Assembly (NCBI GenBank): GCA_965208775.1 | Contig: OZ242360.1 | Coordinates: 1,984,001 to 2,048,000 of the forward strand | DNA from: JAPOVO01 sp026708165 | GTDB lineage: Bacteria > Chloroflexota > UBA11872 > VXNJ01 | Length of the DNA: 64,000 nt | Direction of reading: 5' to 3' | In this document: positions 53,678 through 63,539 of the stretch, in pieces | Layout: every line of letters starts with the position of its first letter | Numbering within the stretch: position 1 is the stretch's first letter | Translations under genes and position numbers: made by a program | Notes under the pieces: model-generated | The model's database searches: none | What the model saw: the letters and a program-made list of their open reading frames with translations, nothing else | Told to the model about the DNA's origin: nothing

Positions 53678-55195
53678 CTACGAGCTATTGGCCGTTGGCG
53701 GCTTTGTCCACTCGCGCAGTAGTCGAGTGATGAGGCGAACGCCCACGCCGGTGGCGCCGCCGGGAGAGTGTGGCTTGCCCTTGTCGCTCCAGGCTGTTCC
53801 AGCTATGTCCAGGTGGGCCCAGGGAACGTCGCCGGCGAAGTGCTTGAGGAACATGCCGCCCGCGATCGATCCGGCTGAGCGGCCGCCAGTGTTGTTGATG
53901 TCGGCGATCTTGCCCTTGATTGCCTCTTCGTACTCGTCCCAAAGCGGGAGTTCCCAAACCCGCTCGCCGGTATAGTCGCCTGCCTGCCTGAGCCGGTCCA
54001 CGAGGTCGGTGCTCGTAGACATGACGCCAGTGGCTTCGTGACCGAGGGCGACTATTATCGCTCCGGTGAGTGTCGCCAGATCGACAATCGCGTCGGGTTT
54101 GAATGTCTGCGCGTAATCGAGAGCGTCGGCGAGAATCAACCTTCCCTCGGCGTCCGTGTTCAAGACCTCGATGGTCTTGCCCGACCTGGCCGTCAAAACG
54201 TCGCCCGGCTTGAGCGCCAAGCCGTCGGGCATATTCTCGGTGGCTGCAATCAGGCCGACGACTCTCACCGGCAGCTCAAGCGCCGCCGCGGACCTCAAAA
54301 TCCCAACCGTCGCCGCCGCACCGGACATGTCCATTTTCATCTCATCCATGCCCGATCCGGGTTTGATCGAGATGCCGCCAGAGTCGAACGTCACGCCCTT
54401 GCCGCACACGGCTAGCGTTCCGCGCGAGGTGCCCTGCGGTTCGTATTCCATGACCACGAACCGCGGCTCCTCGCGGCTGCCTTTGGCCACGCCCCAGAGC
54501 GCCCCCATGTTCATGCGCTTTATGCGTCCCGGACCGTAAACGGAGCACTTGATGCCTACCTCTTTGCACATTGCCCGCGCCTCGTTGGCGAGAGCGGTGG
54601 GTGTCAAGTGGGACCCGGGCGAATTGACCAGGTCCCTTGCAAGGTTGACCGACTCTCCCAGAATCTGGGCATCACCGACTCCGGCCCGAATCTGGCGGAC
54701 CTTGGGACGGTCGAACTCGACGATCTTGAGAGACTGAATCTCTTTCTTGTCGTCGCCGGAGTTGCTCTTGTACTGATCGAACTTATACAGGCCCAGGATC
54801 GCTCCGAGAGCCGTCGCTTCGGCGGCTTCGGCCACTTGCAGCCCGCCCGCCCCTGCTCCGAATGCGACGGACGCTACGTTCTTCGCGCCGAGGTCTCTCG
54901 CCTTGGTGAATGCGGTCGCCGCGGCTTGGAGCGCCTTGTTGGCTGTGAAGTCGTCCTCCTTGCCAAGCCCGACCACCACGACACGGTCTGCGGCCATGCC
55001 TTCGGCATAGACGACGGCTGTCGAGTTCAGCTCGCCTTTGAAATCGCCGAGATCTAGGATTCTCGCGATCGCACCGCCCGTCGCTTCGTCCACCGCTGCA
55101 GTCGCTCCTCCCGGCTTCGTTTCCTCGAAGAGGTTGACAACGAGCGTGTCGACTTTCTGATCCTGGATGCTGCCACCGGCGGTTGTGATTTTCAC
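53678..55195 (-). CDS. pepA: Leucyl aminopeptidase (M17)
   Basis: A 505-residue cytosolic aminopeptidase. The zinc ligands lie in CGKGVTFDSGGISIKPG, MDMSGAAATVGIL and the family signature NTDAEGRLILADAL. The C-terminal part (PLWDEYEEAIKGKIADINNTGG, then AGSIAGGMFLKHFA) is normal. Length fits PepA/LAP hexamers that remove N-terminal residues in peptide turnover; in some bacteria PepA also binds DNA. The start is GTG 55195. It faces no partner gene, and trpS follows beyond the repeat and T-box region on the same strand. Confidence 0.96.
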   Translation of the reverse strand: MKITTAGGSIQDQKVDTLVVNLFEETKPGGATAAVDEATGGAIARILDLGDFKGELNSTAVVYAEGMAADRVVVVGLGKEDDFTANKALQAAATAFTKARDLGAKNVASVAFGAGAGGLQVAEAAEATALGAILGLYKFDQYKSNSGDDKKEIQSLKIVEFDRPKVRQIRAGVGDAQILGESVNLARDLVNSPGSHLTPTALANEARAMCKEVGIKCSVYGPGRIKRMNMGALWGVAKGSREEPRFVVMEYEPQGTSRGTLAVCGKGVTFDSGGISIKPGSGMDEMKMDMSGAAATVGILRSAAALELPVRVVGLIAATENMPDGLALKPGDVLTARSGKTIEVLNTDAEGRLILADALDYAQTFKPDAIVDLATLTGAIIVALGHEATGVMSTSTDLVDRLRQAGDYTGERVWELPLWDEYEEAIKGKIADINNTGGRSAGSIAGGMFLKHFAGDVPWAHLDIAGTAWSDKGKPHSPGGATGVGVRLITRLLREWTKPPTANSS

Positions 55196-55300
55196 GATTC
55201 TCCCCCTGTTCTGGGCTAGCTTGAGGTCAGCGGCGGGACTGGCCCGAGAGTGTCATTTGAGTGGCGAATTATAACGACGGCTGGGGCGGACGCGGCGTCT

Positions 55301-56236
55301 TCAGGAGCGGGTCAGCTCCGCAATCATTCCCTCCGTCATCTGGTCGAGGTCGAATCGGGAGCGCCATCCCCAGTCTCTGGAGGCGTCAGAGGCGTCGAAT
55401 TCGACAGGCCAGCTTTCGACGATGGCGTTGCGGACCGGATCGGGGTTGTAGCTGATTTCTACGTGGGGCAATTGCGCCTTCAATGACGCCGCCATTTCCT
55501 CCGCCGAGGGGCCGATCCCGTTGAGCTGGTACACGCGCCTTGTCAGGGCGCTGGCGGGAGCGTCATGGAGATCGAGCAGAGCGCGCACGGCGTCTTCGAC
55601 GTAAATTAGCGGAGCGCGAGTCTGCGGCTTGAGATAAAACTCGTACTTGCCGTTCTCGACCGCCTCCCGGTAAAGCAGCGAGCAGAATCCGCTCGCGCCT
55701 CCGGGAGCTCCGCGCGGCGCAACCACGGCGGCCAGCCGCACGCAGCGGAAGTCCAGCCCGAACCGGTTGTAGTAGTAGACGCCCAACCGTTCCCCGGCGA
55801 CCTTTGTAGCGCCGTACAGGCTAACCGGCCACTGCGGCGCGTCAACGTGTACTGGTTCGCTCACGCCCGCGCCGAAGCTCGCGACTGTGCTGGTGAAAAC
55901 GATCTTTCCGACGTTGAACATCCGGGCCGCTTCGAGCACGTTTCGGGTGCCCTCCATATTCACCTTCCACGCTCGATCCGAGTCGTCCTCCGCGTCGCCG
56001 GATAACAGCGCGGCCATGTGGAAGATCGAATCGAAGCTCGATTCTTCGACCAGTTTGAAGAAGTCGTCCTTGGCCGATAGGTCGCCGATCACCGTGCGGC
56101 ATTGCCCCAGCTCCGGAATGTTGGTTTCGGGCGATTCGCGGACGTCGAGCAGGGTTAGATCGTCACCTCGCCGTACAAACGGAACGAGCAAGCGCGACGC
56201 GAGATTGCCTGTCCCGCCGGTAATCAGGATCCTCAA
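55301..56236 (-). CDS. NAD-dependent epimerase/dehydratase (extended SDR)
   Basis: A 311-residue extended-SDR protein with GGTGNLASRL at the start, Ser/Thr in VFTSTVASFG and YxxxK in YGATKVAGERL. It resembles UDP-sugar 4-epimerases and L-threonine or uronate dehydrogenase-type members (FDSIFHMAALLSG). A single TTG start is used. It belongs to a cluster of sugar-type oxidoreductases at 55-58 kb, next to an aldo/keto reductase on the same strand. The exact substrate is unknown. Confidence 0.9.
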   Translation of the reverse strand: MRILITGGTGNLASRLLVPFVRRGDDLTLLDVRESPETNIPELGQCRTVIGDLSAKDDFFKLVEESSFDSIFHMAALLSGDAEDDSDRAWKVNMEGTRNVLEAARMFNVGKIVFTSTVASFGAGVSEPVHVDAPQWPVSLYGATKVAGERLGVYYYNRFGLDFRCVRLAAVVAPRGAPGGASGFCSLLYREAVENGKYEFYLKPQTRAPLIYVEDAVRALLDLHDAPASALTRRVYQLNGIGPSAEEMAASLKAQLPHVEISYNPDPVRNAIVESWPVEFDASDASRDWGWRSRFDLDQMTEGMIAELTRS

Positions 56237-56278
56237 GCGACTGTCCTGTGGCGTCGAACACGCCGATGGCGGGGGGCT

Positions 56279-57241
56279 TTAGTTGCCAAGTCCCTCGTCC
56301 AGATGTCCGAAAACCTGTTGCAAGCGTTCGCGGTCCGCGGGCGGCAGCGGCCCTTGCTCGATGGCGCGAATGTTGCTTAGCAGATGCTCCGCGTTCGCAG
56401 TTCCAGTGAGTACGGTCGATACGATTGTCGGTTCCAGCGCAAACCGGTAGGAGGCGGCGGGAACCGATTCGACGTCGCCGTGGACGAGCCAGCCGAGCGG
56501 GTCTTTGTCCGGCACGGAATCCGGATCGATGAGCTTCCTCGACTTGAGGTCGGCGACAACTTCTTCAAGGCGAGCCGGTCGGCTCATGGCCCGCCGCACA
56601 GCCATCATGATTATCACGCCCATATTGCTTTGCTCGCATTGCGGGAAAGCAAGCCGCTCGGCGTTCTGACAGAGAACGTTGTAGGTGATCATGGCGGTGT
56701 CGAAGTGGCCGTCTTCGGCCATTTTCTGGATAACCCGGTGCATCTTGTCGGTGCTGCCCGTTTCGGTGACTCCCAGAAATCTGATCTTCCCCTTCTCCTT
56801 CAGGCGGAGCAGCGCAGGCAGGTGCCGGTCGACCACTTCGTCGTAACGTGAAGGCAGCACGCCGTGCGCTTGGTAGACATCGATGTATTCGACTCCGAGC
56901 CGCTCGAGACTGCGGTCGAGTTTGGCTTCCAGGGTCTTTCCGTCGATCAGACCGCTGTCGCCAGCTACGTCGTCTCCGCCATGGTGATACCTGTATTTCG
57001 TCGCGAGCACGTAGTCGTCTCGGGGAACGCCACGCAGGGCCCGGCCGAGTCGCAACTCGCTGTCTCCGTAAGCCTCGGCCGTATCGAAGAAGTTGACGCC
57101 GGCGTCCAGTGCCTGGTGTACGACGCTTGCGGCGTCGCTCTCCGCGACTCCTGAACGCTGCCCCATCAGGCTCGGCCCCCCCGTGCCCAGGCTCAGGAGC
57201 GATACTTCGAGACCGGTTCGTCCCAGCACTCTTCGTTGCAT
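56279..57241 (-). CDS. Aldo/keto reductase
   Basis: A roughly 320-residue NADPH-type (beta/alpha)8 reductase. The start MQRRVLGRTGLEVSLLSLGT is the usual family opening. The catalytic tetrad is visible as Asp in NFFDTAEAYG (with its Tyr), Lys in YVLATKYRYH and His in VYQAHGVLPS. ATG 57241 is preferred to a TTG ten codons upstream. It reduces aldehydes or keto-sugars or works in reverse. Together with the epimerase downstream it forms a small oxidoreductase pair. Confidence 0.9.
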   Translation of the reverse strand: MQRRVLGRTGLEVSLLSLGTGGPSLMGQRSGVAESDAASVVHQALDAGVNFFDTAEAYGDSELRLGRALRGVPRDDYVLATKYRYHHGGDDVAGDSGLIDGKTLEAKLDRSLERLGVEYIDVYQAHGVLPSRYDEVVDRHLPALLRLKEKGKIRFLGVTETGSTDKMHRVIQKMAEDGHFDTAMITYNVLCQNAERLAFPQCEQSNMGVIIMMAVRRAMSRPARLEEVVADLKSRKLIDPDSVPDKDPLGWLVHGDVESVPAASYRFALEPTIVSTVLTGTANAEHLLSNIRAIEQGPLPPADRERLQQVFGHLDEGLGN

Positions 57242-57414
57242 GATTTCGGATTCTAGCAGTGGATCGCTCAAGCATTTCCCGCCAGATCGGAGCGGGCCGC
57301 ATTGATCGAAAGACTGGCTTTATCAGTGGTCTCGGGGATATCGTTCGGGGCGAAAGTTCGGCGTCTTCGCTCGCTGAAGTGCTTGATCGCCGCGATCTCG
57401 CAGGGAGGACTCGC

Positions 57415-58431
57415 ATGGGGAAAAACGGAGACGTGATTCGATGGGGTTCGCTCTCTACCGCGAGAATCGCTCGTAACGCGGTAGTCCCGGCGGCGGAGTT
57501 GGTCGACAACTCGCGCTTCACCACCGTCGCCAGCCGCGATCTGAACAAAGCCAAGGCTTTTGCAGAAGAGTTGAACCTGGAGACGGCCTATGGATCGTAC
57601 GAGGAGTTGATAGACGATCCTGGAATTGACGCCATCTACAACGCGCTGCCTAATTCGATGCACCTTGAGTGGACGGTCAAAGCGGCCGAGGCGGGGAAGC
57701 ACGTCCTTTGCGAAAAGCCTATCGCCGATGATGAGGCGCAGGCTCGCGAGATGGCGGCGGCTTGCGAGCGCAACGGCGTTTTGCTTGTGGAAGCCTTCAT
57801 GTACAGGTTCAACCCCAGGCTTGCGCGAATTCGCGAATTGCTTTCCGAGGGGCGCATAGGCGATCCGATGTTTATTTTCGCAGGCTTCGCCTTCAATCTC
57901 CGAGGCTCGGGCAACTGGCGGCTGGGGACCAACCTCGCTGGAGGCGCGCTCGCCGACGTGGGCTGCTACTGCGTAAATGTGACCCGCACCCTCTTTGGAG
58001 AGCCACATGGCGTCTACTCGCGGCTTGAAATTGACCCGGAGCTTGGTGTGGACATGTCTGGTGTAGCGATACTGGATTTCTCCAGGAACCGCCGCGCGGT
58101 GATCGACTTCAGCTTTGAAACGGGCGGACGTCAGCGCGTGGAGGTCGTAGGCTCGACCGGAAGCCTGGTGATCCCGAGGTGCTTCCTACCCGTTCCTGGC
58201 GAGCCCATGCCTATCGAAATCAACACAGCGTCGGGATCGTCGGTGGAAGAGATGCCGTTCGCCAACAGCTACGCGCACCAACTCGAATCGTTCTCGAACA
58301 CCGTGCTGCACGATGCCCCGGCCGTTGTGACTCCCGAAGACTCCATAGCCAATACCCGCGTAATCGACGCCATCAAGGAATCGAGCGACGTCGGCCGTAT
58401 TGTGGGCATTCAGCCCCACGTCGGCGCGTAG
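57415..58431 (+). CDS. Gfo/Idh/MocA-family oxidoreductase
   Basis: A 338-residue NAD(P)-dependent sugar oxidoreductase. The cofactor-binding start is WGSLSTARIARNAVVPA, followed by the EKPIADDEAQAREM motif with its catalytic Lys and LVEAFMYRFNPRL. The GLAGGALADVGCY-like LAGGALADVGCYCVN region holds the Asp of the second motif. ATG 57415 has GGGAGG seven bases upstream; the frame extends further without reason. It is divergent from the aldo/keto reductase, and the two may share regulation. The ligand could be an inositol, glucoside or similar sugar. Confidence 0.92.
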   Translation: MGKNGDVIRWGSLSTARIARNAVVPAAELVDNSRFTTVASRDLNKAKAFAEELNLETAYGSYEELIDDPGIDAIYNALPNSMHLEWTVKAAEAGKHVLCEKPIADDEAQAREMAAACERNGVLLVEAFMYRFNPRLARIRELLSEGRIGDPMFIFAGFAFNLRGSGNWRLGTNLAGGALADVGCYCVNVTRTLFGEPHGVYSRLEIDPELGVDMSGVAILDFSRNRRAVIDFSFETGGRQRVEVVGSTGSLVIPRCFLPVPGEPMPIEINTASGSSVEEMPFANSYAHQLESFSNTVLHDAPAVVTPEDSIANTRVIDAIKESSDVGRIVGIQPHVGA

Positions 58432-58584
58432 GGTCTGACAGCTTCTCCAAAGACCGCCGGAGACAGCATTTGGAAATTGGATCCGCCGTTCTTGGGATGG
58501 GAAGGAGTCGTGGGCTCCGACCGCCGTAAGCCCCGACCGTTACAATCGTCTCGGATCTACACCCATACCTAAGCGGGCCCGCCT

Positions 58585-59442
58585 TTGCGCGATTTCAGAA
58601 TTGGGCTGGCACAGATCAATCCGCGTCTCGGCGATATCGAAGCCAACCTCGAGAAGCACCTCGAATACATCGAGATAGCCCGTAACGCGGGATGCGATCT
58701 GGTCGTTTTCCCCGAACTTTCGTTGACCGGCTACTTCCTGCGCGACCTCGTATACGATGCCGCCATCGATCCATATGGCGGCTTTTTGAATCCGCTCATC
58801 GAGCAGACTCGCGACATAACTGTGATTTTCGGGTTTGTGCATCACACTCCCGAACATACTTTCAAGTCGGCGGCTGCGTACGTTGAAGACGGCATGATTC
58901 TGCACATCCATCACAAGGTCTACCTGGTTACATACGGCCTGTTTGACGAAGGGCGGTATCTCGCACGCGGCGACACGATCCGCACAGTCGACGGCAAGTT
59001 CGGCCGGCAGTCGATCCTTATCTGTGAAGACTTGTGGCATCCGACCACGGCGGCCATATCGGCGATAGACGGAGCGGACGTGATTCACGGGATTTCGTGT
59101 AGTCCGGGGCGCGGCGTTGCGGGGGGCGGGGCTGAGTTGGGGTCGATTTCGACCTGGCGCGACTTGAACAAGATTTACGCCCAGCTTTTCACGGGGTATC
59201 AGGTATTCAGCCACCGCGTCGGATACGAGGACGGCGTCAATTTCCCCGGTGGGTCAGAGGTCTTGGGGCCAGAAGGAGACGTTCTCGTTAGAGCTTCCGC
59301 CGACCGTGAGGAGCTGGTTGTAGCTGATCTCACGGACTCGGCGCTGCGCCGCGCGCGCATCAAGGTCCCCCTGCGACGTGACGAGAATCTCGAACTTGTG
59401 CTTCGCGAGCTGCAGCGAGTCTTCGAGGAACGCTACGTATGA
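58585..59442 (+). CDS. Carbon-nitrogen hydrolase: separate glutaminase-type subunit of NAD synthetase
   Basis: A 285-residue nitrilase-superfamily enzyme. The catalytic set is Glu in VFPELSLTGY, Lys in HIHHKVYLVT and Cys in ILICEDLWHP, arranged as in the amidase domain of glutamine-dependent NAD synthetases. It has no ligase domain; the ATP-dependent half is the next gene, whose ATG overlaps this stop by four bases. Together the pair should make NAD from nicotinic acid adenine dinucleotide, with ammonia passed from the amidase. The start is TTG. Confidence 0.85.
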   Translation: MRDFRIGLAQINPRLGDIEANLEKHLEYIEIARNAGCDLVVFPELSLTGYFLRDLVYDAAIDPYGGFLNPLIEQTRDITVIFGFVHHTPEHTFKSAAAYVEDGMILHIHHKVYLVTYGLFDEGRYLARGDTIRTVDGKFGRQSILICEDLWHPTTAAISAIDGADVIHGISCSPGRGVAGGGAELGSISTWRDLNKIYAQLFTGYQVFSHRVGYEDGVNFPGGSEVLGPEGDVLVRASADREELVVADLTDSALRRARIKVPLRRDENLELVLRELQRVFEERYV

Positions 59443-60305
59443 GTTCAGCAGGATCGAGAGCCGCTGATTTGGCGAAACGGGCCGATGCGGGTCTCAAGCT
59501 GGACACCGGCCTGGCAAAGGGAATTCTGACCGGATTCATTCGAAACGAGTTGGGCAAAGTCGGATTCGAGAGGGCGGTCGTGGCGCTTTCCGGCGGCATC
59601 GATTCGGCGCTGGTTTGCGCGCTTGCTTCTAAGGCGCTCGGTCCGAAGAACGTGCTCGCGGTCATGATGCCTTATCGCACCAGCAACCCTTCCAGCCGCG
59701 CCGACGCCGAGGAGCTTATAGCGCAGCTAGGCGTCGAATCGCGCCTTGTCGACATAACCGGAATGACGAACCCCTATTTCGACCGACAGCCCGATATCTC
59801 CAACCACCGGCGAGGCAACGTAATGGCCCGAATGCGAATGATCGTTGTCTACGATCACTCGGAGGACTTCGGAGGCCTGGTAATAGGCACCTCGAACAAG
59901 ACGGAGATCCTGCTCGGCTACGGGACGCTCTTCGGCGATCTTGCGAGCGCGGTAAATCCGATTGGCGATCTGTTCAAGACGCAGGTCCGTCAGATGGCCA
60001 GAGCGATGAGTCTGCCCGTCAGCATCATCGACAAACCGCCGAGCGCCGACCTTTGGGAAGGGCAATCGGACGAAGAAGATTTGGGAATCTCTTATGACGA
60101 GGTGGACCGCATCCTCTACCTCATGTTTGACGAGCGGTTCCGGCTCTCGGAGCTGCTCGAAGCGGGTTTCCCGGACGAGCAGGTGACTAAGGTTTACTCG
60201 ATGGTGCGGCGGAACCAGTTCAAGCGTCGTCCTCCCATCATTGCCAAGATTTCAGACAGGACCATCGAGCGCGAGTTCCGCTATCCGCGGGATTGGGGGC
60301 TTTGA
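59439..60305 (+). CDS. nadE: NAD synthetase, ATP-dependent domain
   Basis: A 288-residue NH3-type NAD+ synthetase domain. It contains the PP-loop motif ALSGGIDSALVCALASKAL, VMMPYRTSNPSSR, the adenine-binding IGTSNKTEILLGYGTLFGDL and PPSADLWEGQSDEEDLG. Length and motifs match stand-alone NadE. In most bacteria using glutamine the amidase is fused to this domain; here the two are separate genes with an ATGA overlap. It probably takes ammonia from that partner, but free ammonia use is possible. Confidence 0.95.
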   Translation: MSSAGSRAADLAKRADAGLKLDTGLAKGILTGFIRNELGKVGFERAVVALSGGIDSALVCALASKALGPKNVLAVMMPYRTSNPSSRADAEELIAQLGVESRLVDITGMTNPYFDRQPDISNHRRGNVMARMRMIVVYDHSEDFGGLVIGTSNKTEILLGYGTLFGDLASAVNPIGDLFKTQVRQMARAMSLPVSIIDKPPSADLWEGQSDEEDLGISYDEVDRILYLMFDERFRLSELLEAGFPDEQVTKVYSMVRRNQFKRRPPIIAKISDRTIEREFRYPRDWGL

Positions 60306-60414
60306 TCGAAACGCAATTTGGATATCTAACAGCGCGGACCGATGATCGGAACACGTCCCGGATTCGTGGTCTAAATCGGTCGGTCAACGTGCATAGCTAC
60401 GAGGAGCCGCTCGC

Positions 60415-61257
60415 ATGAATTACAGTGTCGCGACCAGCCTGTTTATGAAGTACGATCTGCCTACGGCTATCGAGAGAATCGCCGACGCCGGATTCGTGGA
60501 GGTCGAGTTGTGGACGCGAGCGCCACATCTCGACGCGACCGACCCGCACTACGATGTTGGCCCGGCGCTTAGAACCCTGGTTGAGCGCGGTGTAAAAGCC
60601 ACAAGCTGTCACGCTCCCTTTGGGCCGCATATGAATCTTGGCAGTCCCGATCCATCAGTCCGCGCGGCGGGAATCGACTCGCTGCGCTCGCTGCTGGAAC
60701 CGTGCACCAAGCTCGGAGTGGAAACGATAGTGGTACATCCCAACGTCGCCCCTCAAGGTCAGACTGACGAGCAGGCCGAAGCCACAAAACCGCTCATCCG
60801 CGACAGCATGGTCAAAGCAGGCGATGTTGCTCGACCGTTCGGGCTTCGGCTCGCGTTCGAGAACATGCTCAGCGCCGGGCGGTCGCAGCCGTGCGGCGCA
60901 ATGGCCCAACTACATGAACTGGTCGACGGACTCGCCGACAACGTCGGTTTGTGTTTCGATACGGGCCACGCGTTCGCGAACGGGCTCGATCTCGCAAGCG
61001 AAGTCCGGGATTCCGGCGACCGGCTGATCGCCTTGCACGTTCACAACAACGACGGCGAGGTGGACCGCCACTGGCCGCCGGGCCGCGGCAAGATTGCCTG
61101 GACTCCGTTTCTGGAGGCGCTTCGCGAGACGAGATTCGAGGGGGCCTGGACACTGGAGACGATGGCTCGCGGCGACGAAGACCCAATCGTCAATCTCGAG
61201 AAGACCAAGGCCGCGATCTCCGCTTGGGGGCCGCCGGCGGGAGCAGACAGCCCTTAG
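60415..61257 (+). CDS. Sugar phosphate isomerase/epimerase (second family member)
   Basis: A 280-residue AP_endonuc_2-type TIM barrel. Likely metal ligands lie in VVHPNVAP, LAFENMLS, GLCFDTGHAFANG, IALHVHNNDGEVDRH and the closing WTLETMARG, a more complete set than in the paralogue at 41939. HPPGRGKI-like WPPGRGKIAWTPF is common to the hydroxypyruvate- or inosose-type members. GGAG lies eight to eleven bases before the ATG. It stands between NAD synthetase and an amidohydrolase without an evident pathway. Confidence 0.9.
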   Translation: MNYSVATSLFMKYDLPTAIERIADAGFVEVELWTRAPHLDATDPHYDVGPALRTLVERGVKATSCHAPFGPHMNLGSPDPSVRAAGIDSLRSLLEPCTKLGVETIVVHPNVAPQGQTDEQAEATKPLIRDSMVKAGDVARPFGLRLAFENMLSAGRSQPCGAMAQLHELVDGLADNVGLCFDTGHAFANGLDLASEVRDSGDRLIALHVHNNDGEVDRHWPPGRGKIAWTPFLEALRETRFEGAWTLETMARGDEDPIVNLEKTKAAISAWGPPAGADSP

Positions 61258-61296
61258 ACAGGCCGGCGGCTTAACCGGTTTGCGAATGAACCGGCG

Positions 61297-62136
61297 CTAG
61301 TCGAGCCCCAGCAGCGCCAGCGAATCGCGGTGGATAATCGCTTCGATATCGTCCTCCGGTATTCGCGGCAGGCCGGTCCCTTCGACGACGGAGTTGATGT
61401 TTCTTAAGCCGTTGACGGTGTCTTCCTGTGTGCCGAACGGGAAATCGCTGCCGAAAAGCAGCTTGTGCATCATGCCGAACTCGTGGAACACGGCTAGGGC
61501 CTGGTACATCCACCACGGCCGCTGGTACGCCGTCGTTATGTCGGTATAGAAGTTGTGATGCTTGCGCACCATCGTCATCGCGTCGATAAACCAGGGAAGA
61601 CCGATGTGGGCGAGGATGACCTTCAGGTCTGGAAACTCCCGCCCGACAGGGTCGTAGTTGAGCGGGTTGGCCCATTGCATGGGCGCTCTGCTCATTCCCT
61701 GGAAGGCGGCGTGCGTCAGGATCGGCAATCCAAGCTCCTCGGCGCGAGCGTGGATTCTGGTAGCCATCGGCCCCGTCGGGTCGAAGTTCTGGTAGACGGG
61801 ACTCATCTTGATTCCGCGCAGGCCCAGATCTCCCGCGCTGCGTTCCAGCTCGTCCAGGGCGTCCGGCTGGTTGGGGTCGATTGACATGAAGCCGATCAGC
61901 CTGTCGGGATCGCTTCGCACGTAGTCCGCGATCGAATCGTTGGGAGTGTGCATACCGAGGTGCAGCGCGTTGATGCCGAATACTATGACTCTTTCGGCGG
62001 CGGCAGTGTTTGCTTGATGCCGCTCGGGCGTGATGTGCAACTGGACCGTGTCGGGGTAGGTTCTTTGCACCGCCTCCTGGATCTGCGATCCCCACTGCTC
62101 CAGCGTCGACAGGTGAGTGTGAACGTCAATGATCAC
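61297..62136 (-). CDS. Amidohydrolase family 2 protein (ACMSD-like)
   Basis: A roughly 279-residue metal-dependent TIM barrel. Metal ligands are in IDVHTHLS (HxH), LTHAAFQG, VILAHIGLPW and LLFGSDFPFG, the layout of amidohydrolase 2/ACMSD and hydratase-decarboxylase proteins. GTG 62136 is chosen because GGAGG lies five bases upstream; a TTG four codons earlier is less well placed. The reaction could be a decarboxylation or hydrolysis of an aromatic or lactone acid. It is convergent with the gene before it. Confidence 0.88.
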   Translation of the reverse strand: MIIDVHTHLSTLEQWGSQIQEAVQRTYPDTVQLHITPERHQANTAAAERVIVFGINALHLGMHTPNDSIADYVRSDPDRLIGFMSIDPNQPDALDELERSAGDLGLRGIKMSPVYQNFDPTGPMATRIHARAEELGLPILTHAAFQGMSRAPMQWANPLNYDPVGREFPDLKVILAHIGLPWFIDAMTMVRKHHNFYTDITTAYQRPWWMYQALAVFHEFGMMHKLLFGSDFPFGTQEDTVNGLRNINSVVEGTGLPRIPEDDIEAIIHRDSLALLGLD

Positions 62137-62234
62137 GTCTGCCTCCAACTAGCGGCTGGTATTGGCCCGTTCGGGCGTGGGACTTGAGTCTGCCTGAAAC
62201 GGTGGTCAGGGATTATGGCTGCCCTCGCCGGACT

Positions 62235-63539
62235 CTACCGGCCTGACCTGGCGCCCGTCCGCCTTTTACGCCGGTTGCCGCGGGGCCGCCGCTCACTGGC
62301 ACCCGCTCCCGTCCGGCTGCCCGAAAGCCGCTCGCCCGGCAAGACCCGCAGCCCGTTGGTCCGCGCTTCCTGTCCGGCGGCGTCCTGTCCGTTTGACTGT
62401 GGAGCCTGCTGCGTCGTGGTCTCGATGTCGGACCAGTAAGTTCTCTCGATCTTGGCGCCTATGGCGCGCTCGATGCGCGCGATCTCCACGACGTCCGCTC
62501 CGGTCACCAGCGTCACCGATTTGCCGCTGCGTCCCATGCGTCCCGTTCTGCCTACGCGGTGGGTGAACATGTCCGCCGATTCGGGAATGTCATAGTTGAC
62601 GACGAGTCCGATAGACAGGATATCCAGCCCCCGAGCGGCGATATTGGTTGCGAGCAATATCTCGCCCTTATCGCTTCTGAACCACTTGAGGACTTCGTCG
62701 CGCTGCCGCTGATTCAGGTTGCCCTGGAGCGCCCGGACTTTGTATCCGTCCGCCGCCAGGCTTGCCCGCAGCCGCTCGACGCCGTGCTTCGTCCGTCCGA
62801 AGACCAGGGTCGTGCCGTCACCTCGCTCGTCCAGGAGCCGCCGGAGAGCGCGCGGTTTGTCGAACTTGGGTACGATCATCACCGAGTGCTCGATGGGCAC
62901 CATGCCGTCGCTGTCCGCTCCGACCCGAACTTCGACCGGGTCCCGCAAGTGCTTGTCGACCACTCGCTGTATCCACGGTGGGATGGTTGCCGAGAACAGC
63001 GCCGATTGACGGTCCCTTGGCGTTGCCGAGAGTATTTCATTTACGTCGGGACCGAACCCCTCGTCGAACATCCTGTCGGCTTCGTCCAGGATCGCGTAGC
63101 GAACTCCTCTCAGCGCTAGAACACGCTGGCCCATGAGATCGAGTATGCGTCCCGGCGTACCTACCACGACCTGCGCGCCGCGGGCGAGCGCCCGCCTCTG
63201 CTTTTCGTAACCAGTGCCGCCGTAGATCAGCGCGCAATCGAGGTCTATGCCCTTGGCAGCGTCGTCCACCACCTGGGCGATCTGCTGGGCCAACTCACGC
63301 GTCGGCGCGAGGATCAATGCCTGCGGCTCCCGCAGGGCGGGATCGAGGGCGGAGATCATCGGCAACACAAAGGCCAGCGTCTTGCCGGAGCCCGTCGGTG
63401 CCATCGCGACTACGTCGCGTTTGCGCATCAGCGGTGGGATCGTCTGCGCCTGAATGGGGGTGGGATCTTGGATATCGAGATTCGTGAGATTGGCGAGCGC
63501 GCGCTCGTCCACGCCCAGCTCGCCGAAGCCTGATTTCAA
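62235..63539 (-). CDS. DEAD-box RNA helicase
   Basis: A 434-residue DEAD-box helicase. The Q motif (DPTPIQAQTIP), motif I APTGSGKT, Ia PTRELAQQ, motif II DEAD, motif III SAT, and motifs V/VI (ATNIAARGLDI, HRVGRTGRMGRSG) are all visible. The short C-terminal tail is rich in Arg and Gly (RRPRGNRRKRRTGARSGR), suited to RNA binding, as in RhlE/CsdA types. The TTG start has AGAGGA seven bases upstream. Likely roles are ribosome assembly, RNA decay or cold adaptation. It is a single-gene unit. Confidence 0.94.
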   Translation of the reverse strand: MKSGFGELGVDERALANLTNLDIQDPTPIQAQTIPPLMRKRDVVAMAPTGSGKTLAFVLPMISALDPALREPQALILAPTRELAQQIAQVVDDAAKGIDLDCALIYGGTGYEKQRRALARGAQVVVGTPGRILDLMGQRVLALRGVRYAILDEADRMFDEGFGPDVNEILSATPRDRQSALFSATIPPWIQRVVDKHLRDPVEVRVGADSDGMVPIEHSVMIVPKFDKPRALRRLLDERGDGTTLVFGRTKHGVERLRASLAADGYKVRALQGNLNQRQRDEVLKWFRSDKGEILLATNIAARGLDILSIGLVVNYDIPESADMFTHRVGRTGRMGRSGKSVTLVTGADVVEIARIERAIGAKIERTYWSDIETTTQQAPQSNGQDAAGQEARTNGLRVLPGERLSGSRTGAGASERRPRGNRRKRRTGARSGR

